Positions 56,332 to 64,000 of a DNA stretch of 64,000 nt are shown here, one piece after another (the stretch's first letter is position 1; the number at the start of each line of letters is the position of its first letter). Below the pieces are notes generated by a model. It ran no database searches. It was not told the origin of the DNA and saw only the letters and a program-made list of their open reading frames with translations. Source of the stretch: Peribacillus saganii. Its GTDB lineage: Bacteria > Bacillota > Bacilli > Bacillales > DSM-1321. The translations under genes were made by a program, and so were the position numbers. Location: positions 248,001-312,000 of the forward strand of contig NZ_QVTE01000008.1 of NCBI RefSeq assembly GCF_003429095.1. Direction: 5' to 3'.

Positions 56332-56361
56332 TACCTTGTCATAAAATGGCAAGGTTTTTTA
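56332..56361 (+). terminator. ylbG terminator
   Basis: The arms ACCTTGTCAT and ATGGCAAGGT, with an AAA loop, are followed by TTTTTT. Confidence 0.85.
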
Positions 56362-56521
56362 ATGGAAAATTAACACTTTTTAAATAATTAGAGAAATAAT
56401 TAAGCGGTATTTAAGAAAAGGTAAATAAAGGTTAAGAATGGGGAAATCATATTTTTATTTTCTGAAAAGCCTGTATGATTATCTTGTAATCGAAATTTGA
56501 CCAATCAGGGAGGCAAAGAGT

Positions 56522-56692
56522 ATGAAAGAAATGAAAAAATGGTTTTTATTATTAATGGCGGCTTTCATGTTAACAGGTATTGCCACAGGTTGCACCAACG
56601 AAGATAATGGAACAGATGATACCAACACTGAAGAAACAGAGACCAATGAAGAAGGCACTGAAGAAGAAGGCACTGAAGAAGAGGATCAATAA
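56522..56692 (+). CDS. Small acidic lipoprotein, 56 residues
   Basis: A signal peptide of about 22 residues (MKEMKKWFLLLMAAFMLTGIA) ends at ATGC, giving a lipidated Cys23. The mature part is an almost purely acidic Thr/Glu/Asp tail with repeated EEGTEE units. A GGGAGG site lies 8 nt before the ATG at 56522. Such tiny acidic-tail lipoproteins are common in Bacillaceae, but no function is known. Its transcript ends in an unusual composite hairpin at 56694-56780. Confidence 0.8.
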   Translation: MKEMKKWFLLLMAAFMLTGIATGCTNEDNGTDDTNTEETETNEEGTEEEGTEEEDQ

Positions 56693-56693
56693 T

Positions 56694-56780
56694 AAAAAAG
56701 AGCTGGACATCTGTACTGCACCCCAAAAGTTAGAGAAAAACTAACTTTTTGGGGTCACATCAATCGTTCAGCTCTTTTTA
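56694..56780 (+). terminator. Terminator with an apparent IS-end relic in its loop
   Basis: The outer arms AAAAAGAGCTG and CAGCTCTTTTT (56769-56779) form a normal terminator for the small lipoprotein. The loop carries a 45-bp segment (56712-56756) flanked by ACATC direct repeats, consisting of two inward-facing ends ACCCCAAAAGTTAG (56720-56733) and CTAACTTTTTGGGGT (56741-56755). CCCCAAAAGTTAG is typical of IS3-family (IS150-type) termini. Confidence 0.65.
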
Positions 56781-56924
56781 ACTGTTATAAATCGAGAAAT
56801 AGTGAGGTCAAGTGTTTCAAGAGCTTGCTATTTAATAATAAAAATACATTGCTCCATCGGTGCTGCACTCGGGCAATAGCTAGTACCGACATTTAAAAAT
56901 GACTTGTCCACTTCACCCTTCTGC

Positions 56925-57314
56925 TTAACTAAGCGGAGGAAGATAGCGGTTCATGCGCAGGATACCAATCAGGTACTGAAAAAATAGCTGTTTTTCAGCA
57001 AAGGCCCCAGAGTGTTTCACTTCCAATTCAATTATACGTTTTTCGATCGTTTCTGCTAAATCAGCGAAAAGATCAAACCGTTTATTTGGTATTTTGTTTG
57101 GATTTGGAATTCCTTCCCTGCAAAAATAAATCGGCTGAAAATTTCCCGGCTGTGTTGGATTTAAAATAATGGCAAGAGATGTTACCGGATTGCCATCAAT
57201 TTCTGTATTAAGAGCCAGCAGATATTTCACCCTCTCTTTTTGTGCCCTGGCTATTTCAATAAGCTCATATAAATCGGAGTAGCCCTCTCCCAATTCAATA
57301 AAACGCTGAATCAA
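56925..57314 (-). CDS. Conserved hypothetical protein (DUF7147-like)
   Basis: Soluble protein of 129 residues. MIQRFIELGEGYSDLYELIEIA at the start and FFQYLIGILRMNRYLPPL at the end are conserved in a Bacillaceae family sometimes mislabelled as methylthioribose kinase; it is far too short for that enzyme and has no kinase motif. I chose the TTG at 57314, 8 nt after AGGAGA; the in-frame ATG at 57338 lies upstream of that site. The function is unknown. Confidence 0.72.
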   Translation of the reverse strand: MIQRFIELGEGYSDLYELIEIARAQKERVKYLLALNTEIDGNPVTSLAIILNPTQPGNFQPIYFCREGIPNPNKIPNKRFDLFADLAETIEKRIIELEVKHSGAFAEKQLFFQYLIGILRMNRYLPPLS

Positions 57315-57342
57315 TTCGAATCTCTCCTTATGTATCATTTAA

Positions 57343-57616
57343 AGAAAAGCGGAAGTATCCAAGCACGAAACATCGACTAAGGTCTGGCATGTCCTGTGCC
57401 AAACATCGACGCCAGCACATCCTAACAGTGGAAGGAACGGCTAAATTCGCCACGTCCTGTGACAACGCCGTTCTGACCCACATCGTGTAGGCCTCCGGCA
57501 AGCATAAGACAAGCGCTGGCAGAAGGCGCTTTTTGCCTTCAAAAGTGCTTGGCTTATGACCTCGAGGCCTGCTAAAATCGCCAAGTCCGTGGCAACGCCG
57601 GCACTAGACATCCTGT
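57343..57616 (-). repeat. Dispersed repeat copy D (inverted, composite)
   Basis: About 270 bp between AAAGCGGAAGTATCC (the reverse of the GGGCACTTCCGCTTT end) and GGCACTAGACATCC (the reverse of the GATGTCTAG end), so it is inverted relative to copies A and B. The interior CTAAATTCGCCACGTCCTGTG block is shared with copy F. A nested inverted repeat (CATAAGACAAGCGCT with AAGTGCTTGGCTTATG) is inside. It is directly upstream of the divergent gene at 57758. Confidence 0.72.
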
Positions 57617-57757
57617 ATACATTATCACTTCCTTTAATTAAAGTGCAAGGGCAGGATGTATATGTAAAAAAATTTAAAAAAATCATAAAAAGTAATGACC
57701 GAAAGCTGTATTTTTTGGTAAATTAGTTGCAAGACTTTAGATATAGAGGTTTTAAAG

Positions 57758-59170
57758 ATGGTTCGCACATTTTTTTCAATTCTGATGATGCTGAGCACTG
57801 CAATCGCCGGAATGTTACTCTGGCAGTGGCAATGGTATTCGGAAAATCGAGACAAAACTACGGAAATAATTAACCCCCATGCTGTTCAGTATCTCAAAAT
57901 TACTCACACAAAAGGGGCAGTAACGGTTGAGCAAACTATAAAGGGTCTGCCTGCCGGTACATATACAGTTGAAAATCAAAACATTCAAAAATGGTCATGC
58001 ATCGAAAATCAAACAAGTAACTGTACCCCAAAAGAGAAAGCGGGGAAGACAGTGAGAAGTAATGGTAAACAGCTGAGATTTTCCTATTCGTTTCCACTTA
58101 ATTCTAATAAGCCTTCCTTTGTGCTGATGAACTGGAGTTTACGAATAAAAAATATCTCAATAGATAATACAAGAGTTGAAATAATAGAAAGTGGTAACCG
58201 TAAGGGGATGTGGGCGGCCGGGGCACCGGTACTTGCCAATAAAGTAAAAAAATATATAGATTATTATGTTTTCGAAGGGAATGCTGAATCTTTCCCTCTT
58301 TATTTTCATTCCGGAAAGCTTAGCCACAGGAAATTATCAAATAAGCTTGAGATATATGGGGAACTGGCTCCGGACCAGGCAAGCCGTTTGAAGCAAGCAG
58401 TAGCCGAAATTTCTGATTTTCCTTTTCTTGCGATTATTGCAACAGATCAATATCCGGAATATAAAGCTGGGAATTTAATGATTATTTCTTCCTTACAAGG
58501 GCTTGAGCAAGAGCTCCTGACTCAATATTTACAGCTACAGTATCCTTTTTTGGATAAACAGGAGACCTGGCTGCAAAGTTATATAGGGCAGCTCTTGTTT
58601 AGTCAGAAGACCCAATCGGAAAAAGTGCACCTAATAAATAAATCCATTGAGGAAGAATTATCGGCAGACCAGCAATCCCGTTTTATTGAAATTTTAAAAG
58701 AGGAAAAGGGTAGAATATATTCAGCTCAGCTGCTTGATGCGCTATTATCAAAGGCTGCTGGCCAAAAAACGTCCTTTTTTACAGAAAACAGGTTTACGGC
58801 TAAATCAGTTATTCCCCTTTATTTCATAGAAAATAAAAATGTACTTGTCAATCGAAATGAAATAAACGGAGAAAGAGCCATTTATATCAAGAATCAAAGA
58901 TTTTATCCGTTTGAAACTGTTGCCAGCAGCCTCGGATATGCCATTAACATGGTAAACCCAACTCATTATCTCATTACGAGAGATTCTAATTCTTACCGGT
59001 TTTATTTAGATAAAAGCTCTTTCCTTTTTAACGACAAGACATATGGTATATCCGAAAATCCCTTTCTGACACTGAATGAGAAAGTGTACATCCAAGAAAT
59101 TTGGCTTAATGAAATTTTTCAAACCTTTGTCAGGGAAAATAAAAATGAGATTGAAATCGTCGAGTTATAA
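57758..59170 (+). CDS. Secreted or membrane-anchored protein with a C-terminal stalk-like domain, unknown
   Basis: Protein of 470 residues with an N-terminal signal anchor (about 4-24, FFSILMMLSTAIAGMLLW). A beta-rich region (45-165) and a gluzincin-like helical middle (190-345) follow; the region WLQSYIGQLLFSQKTQSEKV lacks an HExxH motif, so I do not call it a peptidase. The C-terminal 100 residues (RFYPFETVASSLGYAINMVNPTHYLITR) resemble copper-amine-oxidase-N/stalk domains. The ATG has only a weak ribosome site. It lies between ylbG and rsmD, where B. subtilis has no such gene, and has repeats on both sides. Confidence 0.68.
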   Translation: MVRTFFSILMMLSTAIAGMLLWQWQWYSENRDKTTEIINPHAVQYLKITHTKGAVTVEQTIKGLPAGTYTVENQNIQKWSCIENQTSNCTPKEKAGKTVRSNGKQLRFSYSFPLNSNKPSFVLMNWSLRIKNISIDNTRVEIIESGNRKGMWAAGAPVLANKVKKYIDYYVFEGNAESFPLYFHSGKLSHRKLSNKLEIYGELAPDQASRLKQAVAEISDFPFLAIIATDQYPEYKAGNLMIISSLQGLEQELLTQYLQLQYPFLDKQETWLQSYIGQLLFSQKTQSEKVHLINKSIEEELSADQQSRFIEILKEEKGRIYSAQLLDALLSKAAGQKTSFFTENRFTAKSVIPLYFIENKNVLVNRNEINGERAIYIKNQRFYPFETVASSLGYAINMVNPTHYLITRDSNSYRFYLDKSSFLFNDKTYGISENPFLTLNEKVYIQEIWLNEIFQTFVRENKNEIEIVEL

Positions 59171-59171
59171 A

Positions 59172-59215
59172 TTGGAAAGCGGAAGTGCCCTGAATTAAAG
59201 ACCAGTACCCGGTTT
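59172..59215 (-). repeat. Solo end of the dispersed repeat (copy E)
   Basis: GGAAAGCGGAAGTGCCC directly after the stop of the preceding gene equals the right end of copies A/B in reverse. The remaining sequence is not recognisably repeat-like, so only a fragment is left. Confidence 0.5.
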
Positions 59216-59584
59216 GCGTGAGCAAGTTTGGACTTTCCTGGCCAACAGTTTTAACAAATAAAATAGTAATTTATTCTATACAGGAAGCTTTAGTCTATAA
59301 CCGAAGCAAAATTTAAAACTCAAAGGTTTCGGCCTTTAAGTTTTTTTGTTTGAGCATTAGAGTAACAGAATGAAAAAACTTAATTAATACACCATTGAGT
59401 CATCATGGTAGTATTTCAACTCTAATAAATTATTTGCGGAATCAATGAAGAGAAAACGCTTAGCATGAAGATACATGATCTGGCAGGAGTTCTCGTCAGA
59501 CTGATTATCTGTAACGAGTATGAATAAGGGGTCAACGAGGAGCAGATATCTTGATGTCCAATTAATCATGAAAAGGGTCTAATA

Positions 59585-59740
59585 AAAAAGCCCTGCAGTA
59601 AAACTGCAGGGTCCTTCTATTTCCTTTATACAAAGGCAGAAGGAAAAGGGAGAGGAGAAACCGGAGGAAGAACTTATGGGGAAACGTAAGTCTTCTCCGC
59701 GGTTGGCAACAACATCCTCGGTACTGATGTTGTTACTGTA
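59585..59740 (+). ncRNA. Structured RNA upstream of rsmD, candidate ylbH leader
   Basis: Three consecutive helices can form: CCCTGCAG/CTGCAGGG (59591-59611); GGAGGAAGAACTT with AAGTCTTCTCC (59663-59698); and AACAACATC/GATGTTGTT (59708-59734). A purine-rich strand joins the first two. A conserved RNA motif upstream of ylbH (now rsmD) has been reported in Bacillus and relatives as the ylbH leader, and this segment is the obvious candidate. It is about 300 nt before rsmD, and a separate promoter (59985-60013) lies between, so its link to rsmD is not certain. The first hairpin could alternatively be a minus-strand terminator. Confidence 0.45.
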
Positions 59741-59984
59741 CATTATCACCAAAAATATTGTTGTTATTCATCGAATTGGACTTTTTTGCAAATATTAAAT
59801 TTAGCAGAAGTGAAATCAATAAGTTAAAATATTTAAAACGTCATTTTTTGCTGTTTTTCAGAAATGAAAACATAGTTTTGTTTATACAGCGTGCCGGCCA
59901 TGACTTTCTCAAAAGGATAATGGTATGCTTCCGTCATCATGGCGGCTGAAGTCATTTTCCCTATTAACTGATAAATGCAAGGTA

Positions 59985-60013
59985 TTGGCTCAGAAAATGG
60001 AATGTGATAGGAT
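59985..60013 (+). promoter_or_regulatory. Promoter of rsmD-coaD
   Basis: TTGGCT (59985-59990), 17 bp, TAGGAT (60008-60013). The start would be about 35 nt before the rsmD ATG. I see nothing definite in 59741-59984. Confidence 0.5.
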
Positions 60014-60053
60014 ATGTGAGTGAAGAAATTTGTCAAAAAATGTGGTGAGGTAA

Positions 60054-61111
<1,058 letters not shown>

Positions 61112-61117
61112 AATAAG

Positions 61118-61153
61118 CTAAAAAACCTTGTTGCCGTTAAACAAGGTTTTTTA
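61118..61153 (+). terminator. rsmD-coaD terminator
   Basis: A perfect 15-bp hairpin with arms CTAAAAAACCTTGTT and AACAAGGTTTTTTAG. Confidence 0.9.
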
Positions 61154-61232
61154 GTTTATAAGAATTCTTCTAAATGAAGCAGTTTTTTATTTTAAACTAC
61201 AGGACTTGCCCTGCCATGAAAAAGGAGAAATC

Positions 61233-61290
61233 AACCTCTTCGTAGAGACATATGCTGCTGAATTTCTATGGCGAGAGGGGCTTTTTTTAT
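61233..61290. terminator. Second hairpin with a T7 tract before the ylbJ 3' end
   Basis: CCTCTTCG...TAGA and TCTA...CGAGAGG pair, followed on the plus strand by GGGCTTTTTTT. The reverse strand also gives a hairpin after the ylbJ stop followed by T-rich sequence, so it can serve ylbJ. On the plus strand it follows the coaD terminator, so its plus-strand role is unclear. Confidence 0.55.
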
Positions 61291-61297
61291 AGATTTC

Positions 61298-62509
61298 TCA
61301 TTTGCGGCTTCTAGCCGCATACAAAATAATATAAATCACCAGGAAACCAATGGTAATGAGCGGACCAGCGTTAGTTGCGGCATGGTATAAAGTTGTTTCC
61401 CAGCCGGCGTCCTGCCCGGCGGACACAGGATATGAATTAGATGGACGTCCGAACATATGCATTCCTTCATAAACAGGGTTCCAAAGGACGAAAGTGATGA
61501 ATCCTGCTAAGAAACCGTGTGCAATACGGGCAAAGAAGAACGGATAAAACCTGATGTCCGTTTCGGAAAGGATGCTGGCAACTTGGGCTTGTACGCTGAA
61601 GCCGCAAAATGCGAGAATAAAGGAGGTAATAATGGCCTGCTGCATCAGTGTTGCTTCCTGTACTCCACTCGTCATTTGAGAACCGAGTGTTATCTCAAAC
61701 ATGCCAGAAATTAGCGGAATACTCAGAACATCGGGGAAACCCAGAAGAACAAGGACGTACTCCACACCTTTTGCCAGGAGGCCTGTAATCTTCATATGAT
61801 ATAAAAGCTTATTAATCACTGAAAAAAGAATGATGAATCCCCCGATCATCAGCAGCGTCTGAATGGAAGAAAGGACAGCGTCACCAAGCAGTTTGCCAAG
61901 CGGGCGTTTTTCTTTAATCCGGGTCCGATGAAGCTCTCTTAGCGCTTGTTTAATTGAAAGAGTGGAGCGTTTAGGCTTTTTCTCCAGGTTCTCTTTTTTT
62001 CCATGAAATCGCATCAGCAGACCAACGCAGAAATTCCCTAAGTAGTGTGATGACGCAAGAATTATGCCAAGGTTTGGATTATAAAAGAAACCAATTGATA
62101 CAGCTCCAAAAATAAATAGCGGATTTGATGAATTAGTAAAGGAAACAAGTCTTTCTGCTTCTATTCTGGTCAGCTGTTTTTCCTGTCTAAGCCTTGCCGT
62201 AAGCTTTGCCCCGGACGGATAGCCAGATGCCATTCCCATTGCCCAGACAAATCCCCCAACACCAGGCACCTTAAAGAGCGGCCTCATTAAAGGTTCAAGC
62301 AGTACCCCTATAAATTTGACGACGCCAAAACCAATCAGCATTTCTGACATAATAAAAAACGGAAGAAGGGAAGGAAAAACGATTTCCCACCACATATTTA
62401 GGCCTCTTATCGAAGCCTCGAAGGATTCCTGAGGAAAGGTTATCAGCCCTCCTGCCATGATGGTTACAGATAGCGCCAAAAAAATGGTTTTTATTCTAGA
62501 CTTATACAC
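61298..62509 (-). CDS. ylbJ: Sporulation integral membrane protein YlbJ
   Basis: Polytopic membrane protein of 403 residues with about eight helices and two gate-type domains of the nucleoside-recognition/YjiH kind. FVWAMGMASGYPSGAKLTARLRQ and FTNSSNPLFIFGAVSIGFF are typical. In B. subtilis YlbJ is made in sporulation and contributes to cortex formation (known). I chose the GTG at 62509, 9 nt after GGAGGAGG; the longer ATG start at 62545 would place that site inside the gene. A 7-bp perfect hairpin lies in its leader (62556-62573). Confidence 0.88.
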   Translation of the reverse strand: MYKSRIKTIFLALSVTIMAGGLITFPQESFEASIRGLNMWWEIVFPSLLPFFIMSEMLIGFGVVKFIGVLLEPLMRPLFKVPGVGGFVWAMGMASGYPSGAKLTARLRQEKQLTRIEAERLVSFTNSSNPLFIFGAVSIGFFYNPNLGIILASSHYLGNFCVGLLMRFHGKKENLEKKPKRSTLSIKQALRELHRTRIKEKRPLGKLLGDAVLSSIQTLLMIGGFIILFSVINKLLYHMKITGLLAKGVEYVLVLLGFPDVLSIPLISGMFEITLGSQMTSGVQEATLMQQAIITSFILAFCGFSVQAQVASILSETDIRFYPFFFARIAHGFLAGFITFVLWNPVYEGMHMFGRPSNSYPVSAGQDAGWETTLYHAATNAGPLITIGFLVIYIILYAARSRK

Positions 62510-62555
62510 CTTTAAAGGCCTCCTCCAAGGGGTTGTTAAATCCATATATTCAAGA

Positions 62556-62573
62556 GGTTCACTCTTGTGAACC
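62556..62573 (-). repeat. Small perfect hairpin in the ylbJ leader
   Basis: GGTTCAC-TCTT-GTGAACC, about 45 nt before the ylbJ start, without a T tract. It could be an operator or mRNA element. Confidence 0.4.
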
Positions 62574-62715
62574 CGGGAAAATGGTAACCAGAATTCGTAT
62601 CCAATGTTTTTTGATTATAAAATGGTAAAAAGATAAGGACACGCTATTCTTGTCCTGCTATACACAATATACTCATAGGAAAGACATTTAGACCATAAGT
62701 TTGAAAAGGAGTAAC

Positions 62716-62893
62716 ATCATAAACGCGCAAGCGCCCTGTTATTGGAAGGACGGGTAACGTTCGCCACGTCCTCACAAAGCTGTCGCTTTGTTTGGTGCGA
62801 TCTATCGCTGCCGAAGCATTCCTTGTCCTGTGGCGACGTCGGTACTAGTACGCCGTGCGCGTCGGGGTTGGGCGCTGGAGCCAGACATCAGTA
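62716..62893 (-). repeat. Dispersed repeat copy F (inverted)
   Basis: About 175 bp bounded by AAACGCGCAAGCGCCC and GGGCGCTGGAGCCAGACATCAG, the reverse orientation of copy A. The interior AACGTTCGCCACGTCCTCAC block recurs in copy D. It lies in the divergent region between ylbJ and ylbK. Confidence 0.75.
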
Positions 62894-62944
62894 CATGTTA
62901 AATATGTTTTATTTTCTTATATTTCAAAAAAGGGAGGAATCCTT

Positions 62945-63742
62945 TTGTCACAGCCGAAAATAGGATTGGCATTAGGGTCGGGAGGAGCCAGGGGCTTTGC
63001 CCACCTTGGTGTCATCAAAATTTTAAAACAGGAAGGGATTCCGATCGATTTCATTGCCGGCAGCAGTATGGGGGCATTGGTTGCTGCCTTTTATGCTGCA
63101 GGATCCGATATTGATCGGCTATACAAGCTGTCGAAATTATTTAAACGAAAGTATTATCTCGATTTAACCGTTCCCAAGATGGGCTTTGTGGCCGGGAAGA
63201 GGATTAAAGAACTAATTCACATGTTTACTCACGGAAAAATGATAGAAGAACTGGATATACCGATTGCCATCGTTGCCACTGATATAAAATCTGGAGACAA
63301 GGTCATTTTTCGGACCGGTCCTATTGCAGAAGCTGTCAGGGCAAGCATATCAATACCAGGTATCTTTGTTCCGGAAAAAATAAATAACCGTCTGCTGGTT
63401 GACGGCGGAGTTGTCGATAGAATACCTGTTTCAGTTGTAAAGGATATGGGAGCCGATATTGTGATTGCAGTTGATGTCGCTCATGTTAAACAGGATGTGG
63501 AAATCACATCAATCTATGATGTGATTATGCAGAGTCTAGATATATTGCAAATGGAGCTGGTGGAATTCAGAAAGGTAGCTTCTGATATAATGATCCGTCC
63601 CCGCGTAGAAAAGTACAGTTCTCGGGCGTTTACAAATATTGAGGAAATGATTACTATTGGAGAAGAAGAAGCTAGACAAAATATCGATGCTATCTTTGAA
63701 TGCATAGATACCTGGAAGGAGAAGCACTGTGAAGAGACGTAA
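62945..63742 (+). CDS. ylbK: Patatin-like phospholipase family protein YlbK
   Basis: Cytoplasmic or membrane-associated acyl hydrolase of 265 residues in the RssA/patatin group. The oxyanion loop GSGGARGFAH, the catalytic serine motif GSSMG and the catalytic Asp motif DGGVVDRIPV form a complete Ser-Asp dyad. The natural substrate is unknown. I chose the TTG at 62945, 8 nt after GGGAGG; the longer reading from 62855 runs through the repeat element. It overlaps ylbL by 14 nt, so the two are coupled. Confidence 0.9.
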   Translation: MSQPKIGLALGSGGARGFAHLGVIKILKQEGIPIDFIAGSSMGALVAAFYAAGSDIDRLYKLSKLFKRKYYLDLTVPKMGFVAGKRIKELIHMFTHGKMIEELDIPIAIVATDIKSGDKVIFRTGPIAEAVRASISIPGIFVPEKINNRLLVDGGVVDRIPVSVVKDMGADIVIAVDVAHVKQDVEITSIYDVIMQSLDILQMELVEFRKVASDIMIRPRVEKYSSRAFTNIEEMITIGEEEARQNIDAIFECIDTWKEKHCEET

Positions 63743-64000
63743 TTCATATACCCGCTCTTTCCTCCTGGCATTGCTGCTCATAGCAGGCAGTTCGTTTATT
63801 TACCTGCCATATTATGTTTCAAAGCCAGGCATGGCAAAGGAATTGGAGCCCATCGTTGAGGTGGAGGGCGGAGATGATGCAAAAGGCAGCTTTATGCTGA
63901 CAACAGTGAGAATGGGAAAAGCTAATATCTATTCCTATGCAGCTGCCAAGTTTAATAAATACCATGAAATATATCCTGAGAAATATATTAGAGCCGAAAA
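63729..64000 (+). CDS. ylbL: YlbL, PDZ/Lon-type membrane protease, 5' part
   Basis: The first ~90 residues of a protein that runs off the window. GTG start at 63729 inside the end of ylbK. It begins with basic residues (KRRNSYTRSF) and a membrane anchor (about 10-28, LLALLLIAGSSFIYLPYYV). The following VEVEGGDDAKGSFMLTTVRMGKANIYSYAAAKF is the conserved segment before the PDZ domain in YlbL/SepM proteins. The catalytic Lon-like Ser-Lys domain would lie beyond position 64000. In B. subtilis YlbL (DdpA) helps degrade a DNA-damage cell-division inhibitor. Confidence 0.85.
   Translation, partial: MKRRNSYTRSFLLALLLIAGSSFIYLPYYVSKPGMAKELEPIVEVEGGDDAKGSFMLTTVRMGKANIYSYAAAKFNKYHEIYPEKYIRAE

Noticed and set aside
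59384-59790. Short frames on both strands in the gap before rsmD (including ATG at 59676 on the plus strand behind GGAGGA)
   Set aside because: Their sequences overlap the paired arms of the structured RNA, and composition looks non-coding. I kept only the RNA call.

Overview
The window is ordinary chromosomal DNA from a low-to-moderate GC, endospore-forming member of the Bacillaceae (Bacillus in the broad sense). Evidence: strong GGAGG-type ribosome binding sites, many TTG and GTG starts, abundant intrinsic terminators, sporulation-associated genes (a YjcZ-like peptide, YlbD, YlbJ), and gene order that follows the Bacillus subtilis ykuR-ykuU-ykuV / ktrC-rnjA-rpoY-ykrA-def-ykyA-pdhABCD / sr1-speA-yktA-yktB-ykzI-yktC / ylaF-typA-ylaH-ylaI-ylaL-ylaK-ylaN-pycA-ctaABCDEFG-ylbC-ylbD-ylbE-ylbF-ylbG-rsmD-coaD-ylbJ-ylbK-ylbL block. 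I cannot assign a species. No prophage, intact insertion sequence, CRISPR array, rRNA or tRNA gene was found.

Region by region. 1-8.4 kb: end of a diaminopimelate-pathway deacetylase, thiol peroxidase and thioredoxin-like genes (ykuU, ykuV), the potassium-channel regulator KtrC, RNase J1 with RNA polymerase epsilon (RpoY), a HAD phosphatase, peptide deformylase, a YjcZ-like sporulation peptide and lipoprotein YkyA. 8.4-14.3 kb: pyruvate dehydrogenase operon pdhABCD, with a dispersed repeat inserted between pdhB and pdhC. 14.3-20.7 kb: small membrane protein, lipoprotein polysaccharide deacetylase, DUF1885 and DUF3055 proteins, the dual-function RNA SR1 encoding SR1P (with CcpN-like and cre-like sites), speA, a nitronate monooxygenase-like gene and yktA. 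20.7-28.1 kb: a complete trpEGDCFBA operon preceded by a promoter and two tandem T-box leaders with Trp (UGG) specifiers. 28.1-37.2 kb: yktB, ykzI, yktC, ylaF, typA, ylaH, ylaI, ylaL, ylaK, ylaN and some unnamed genes. 37.2-49.7 kb: pyruvate carboxylase and the caa3 oxidase cluster ctaA / ctaBCDEF / ctaG plus a YozB/CtaM-like factor. 49.7-64 kb: an acetyltransferase next to a decayed Eis-like acetyltransferase, then the ylb series to coaD, ylbJ, ylbK and the start of ylbL.

How the genes work together: pdhABCD, pycA and the trp operon handle central carbon flow and amino-acid supply. CtaA/CtaB make heme A for the CtaCDEF oxidase, helped by CtaG and CtaM. SR1 links carbon source to arginine metabolism and GapA/RNase J1, and rnjA lies about 12 kb away. 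RicF (YlbF), YlbD, YlbJ and the YjcZ-like peptide belong to development and sporulation.

I did not find a clearly new multi-gene system. The most novel items are small: a 23-residue cationic amphipathic peptide gene (5223-5294), a degenerate intergenic repeat family with at least six copies, a probable IS-end relic inside a terminator (56694-56780), a structured RNA 5' of rsmD, and a probable CUG start codon for ylbC.
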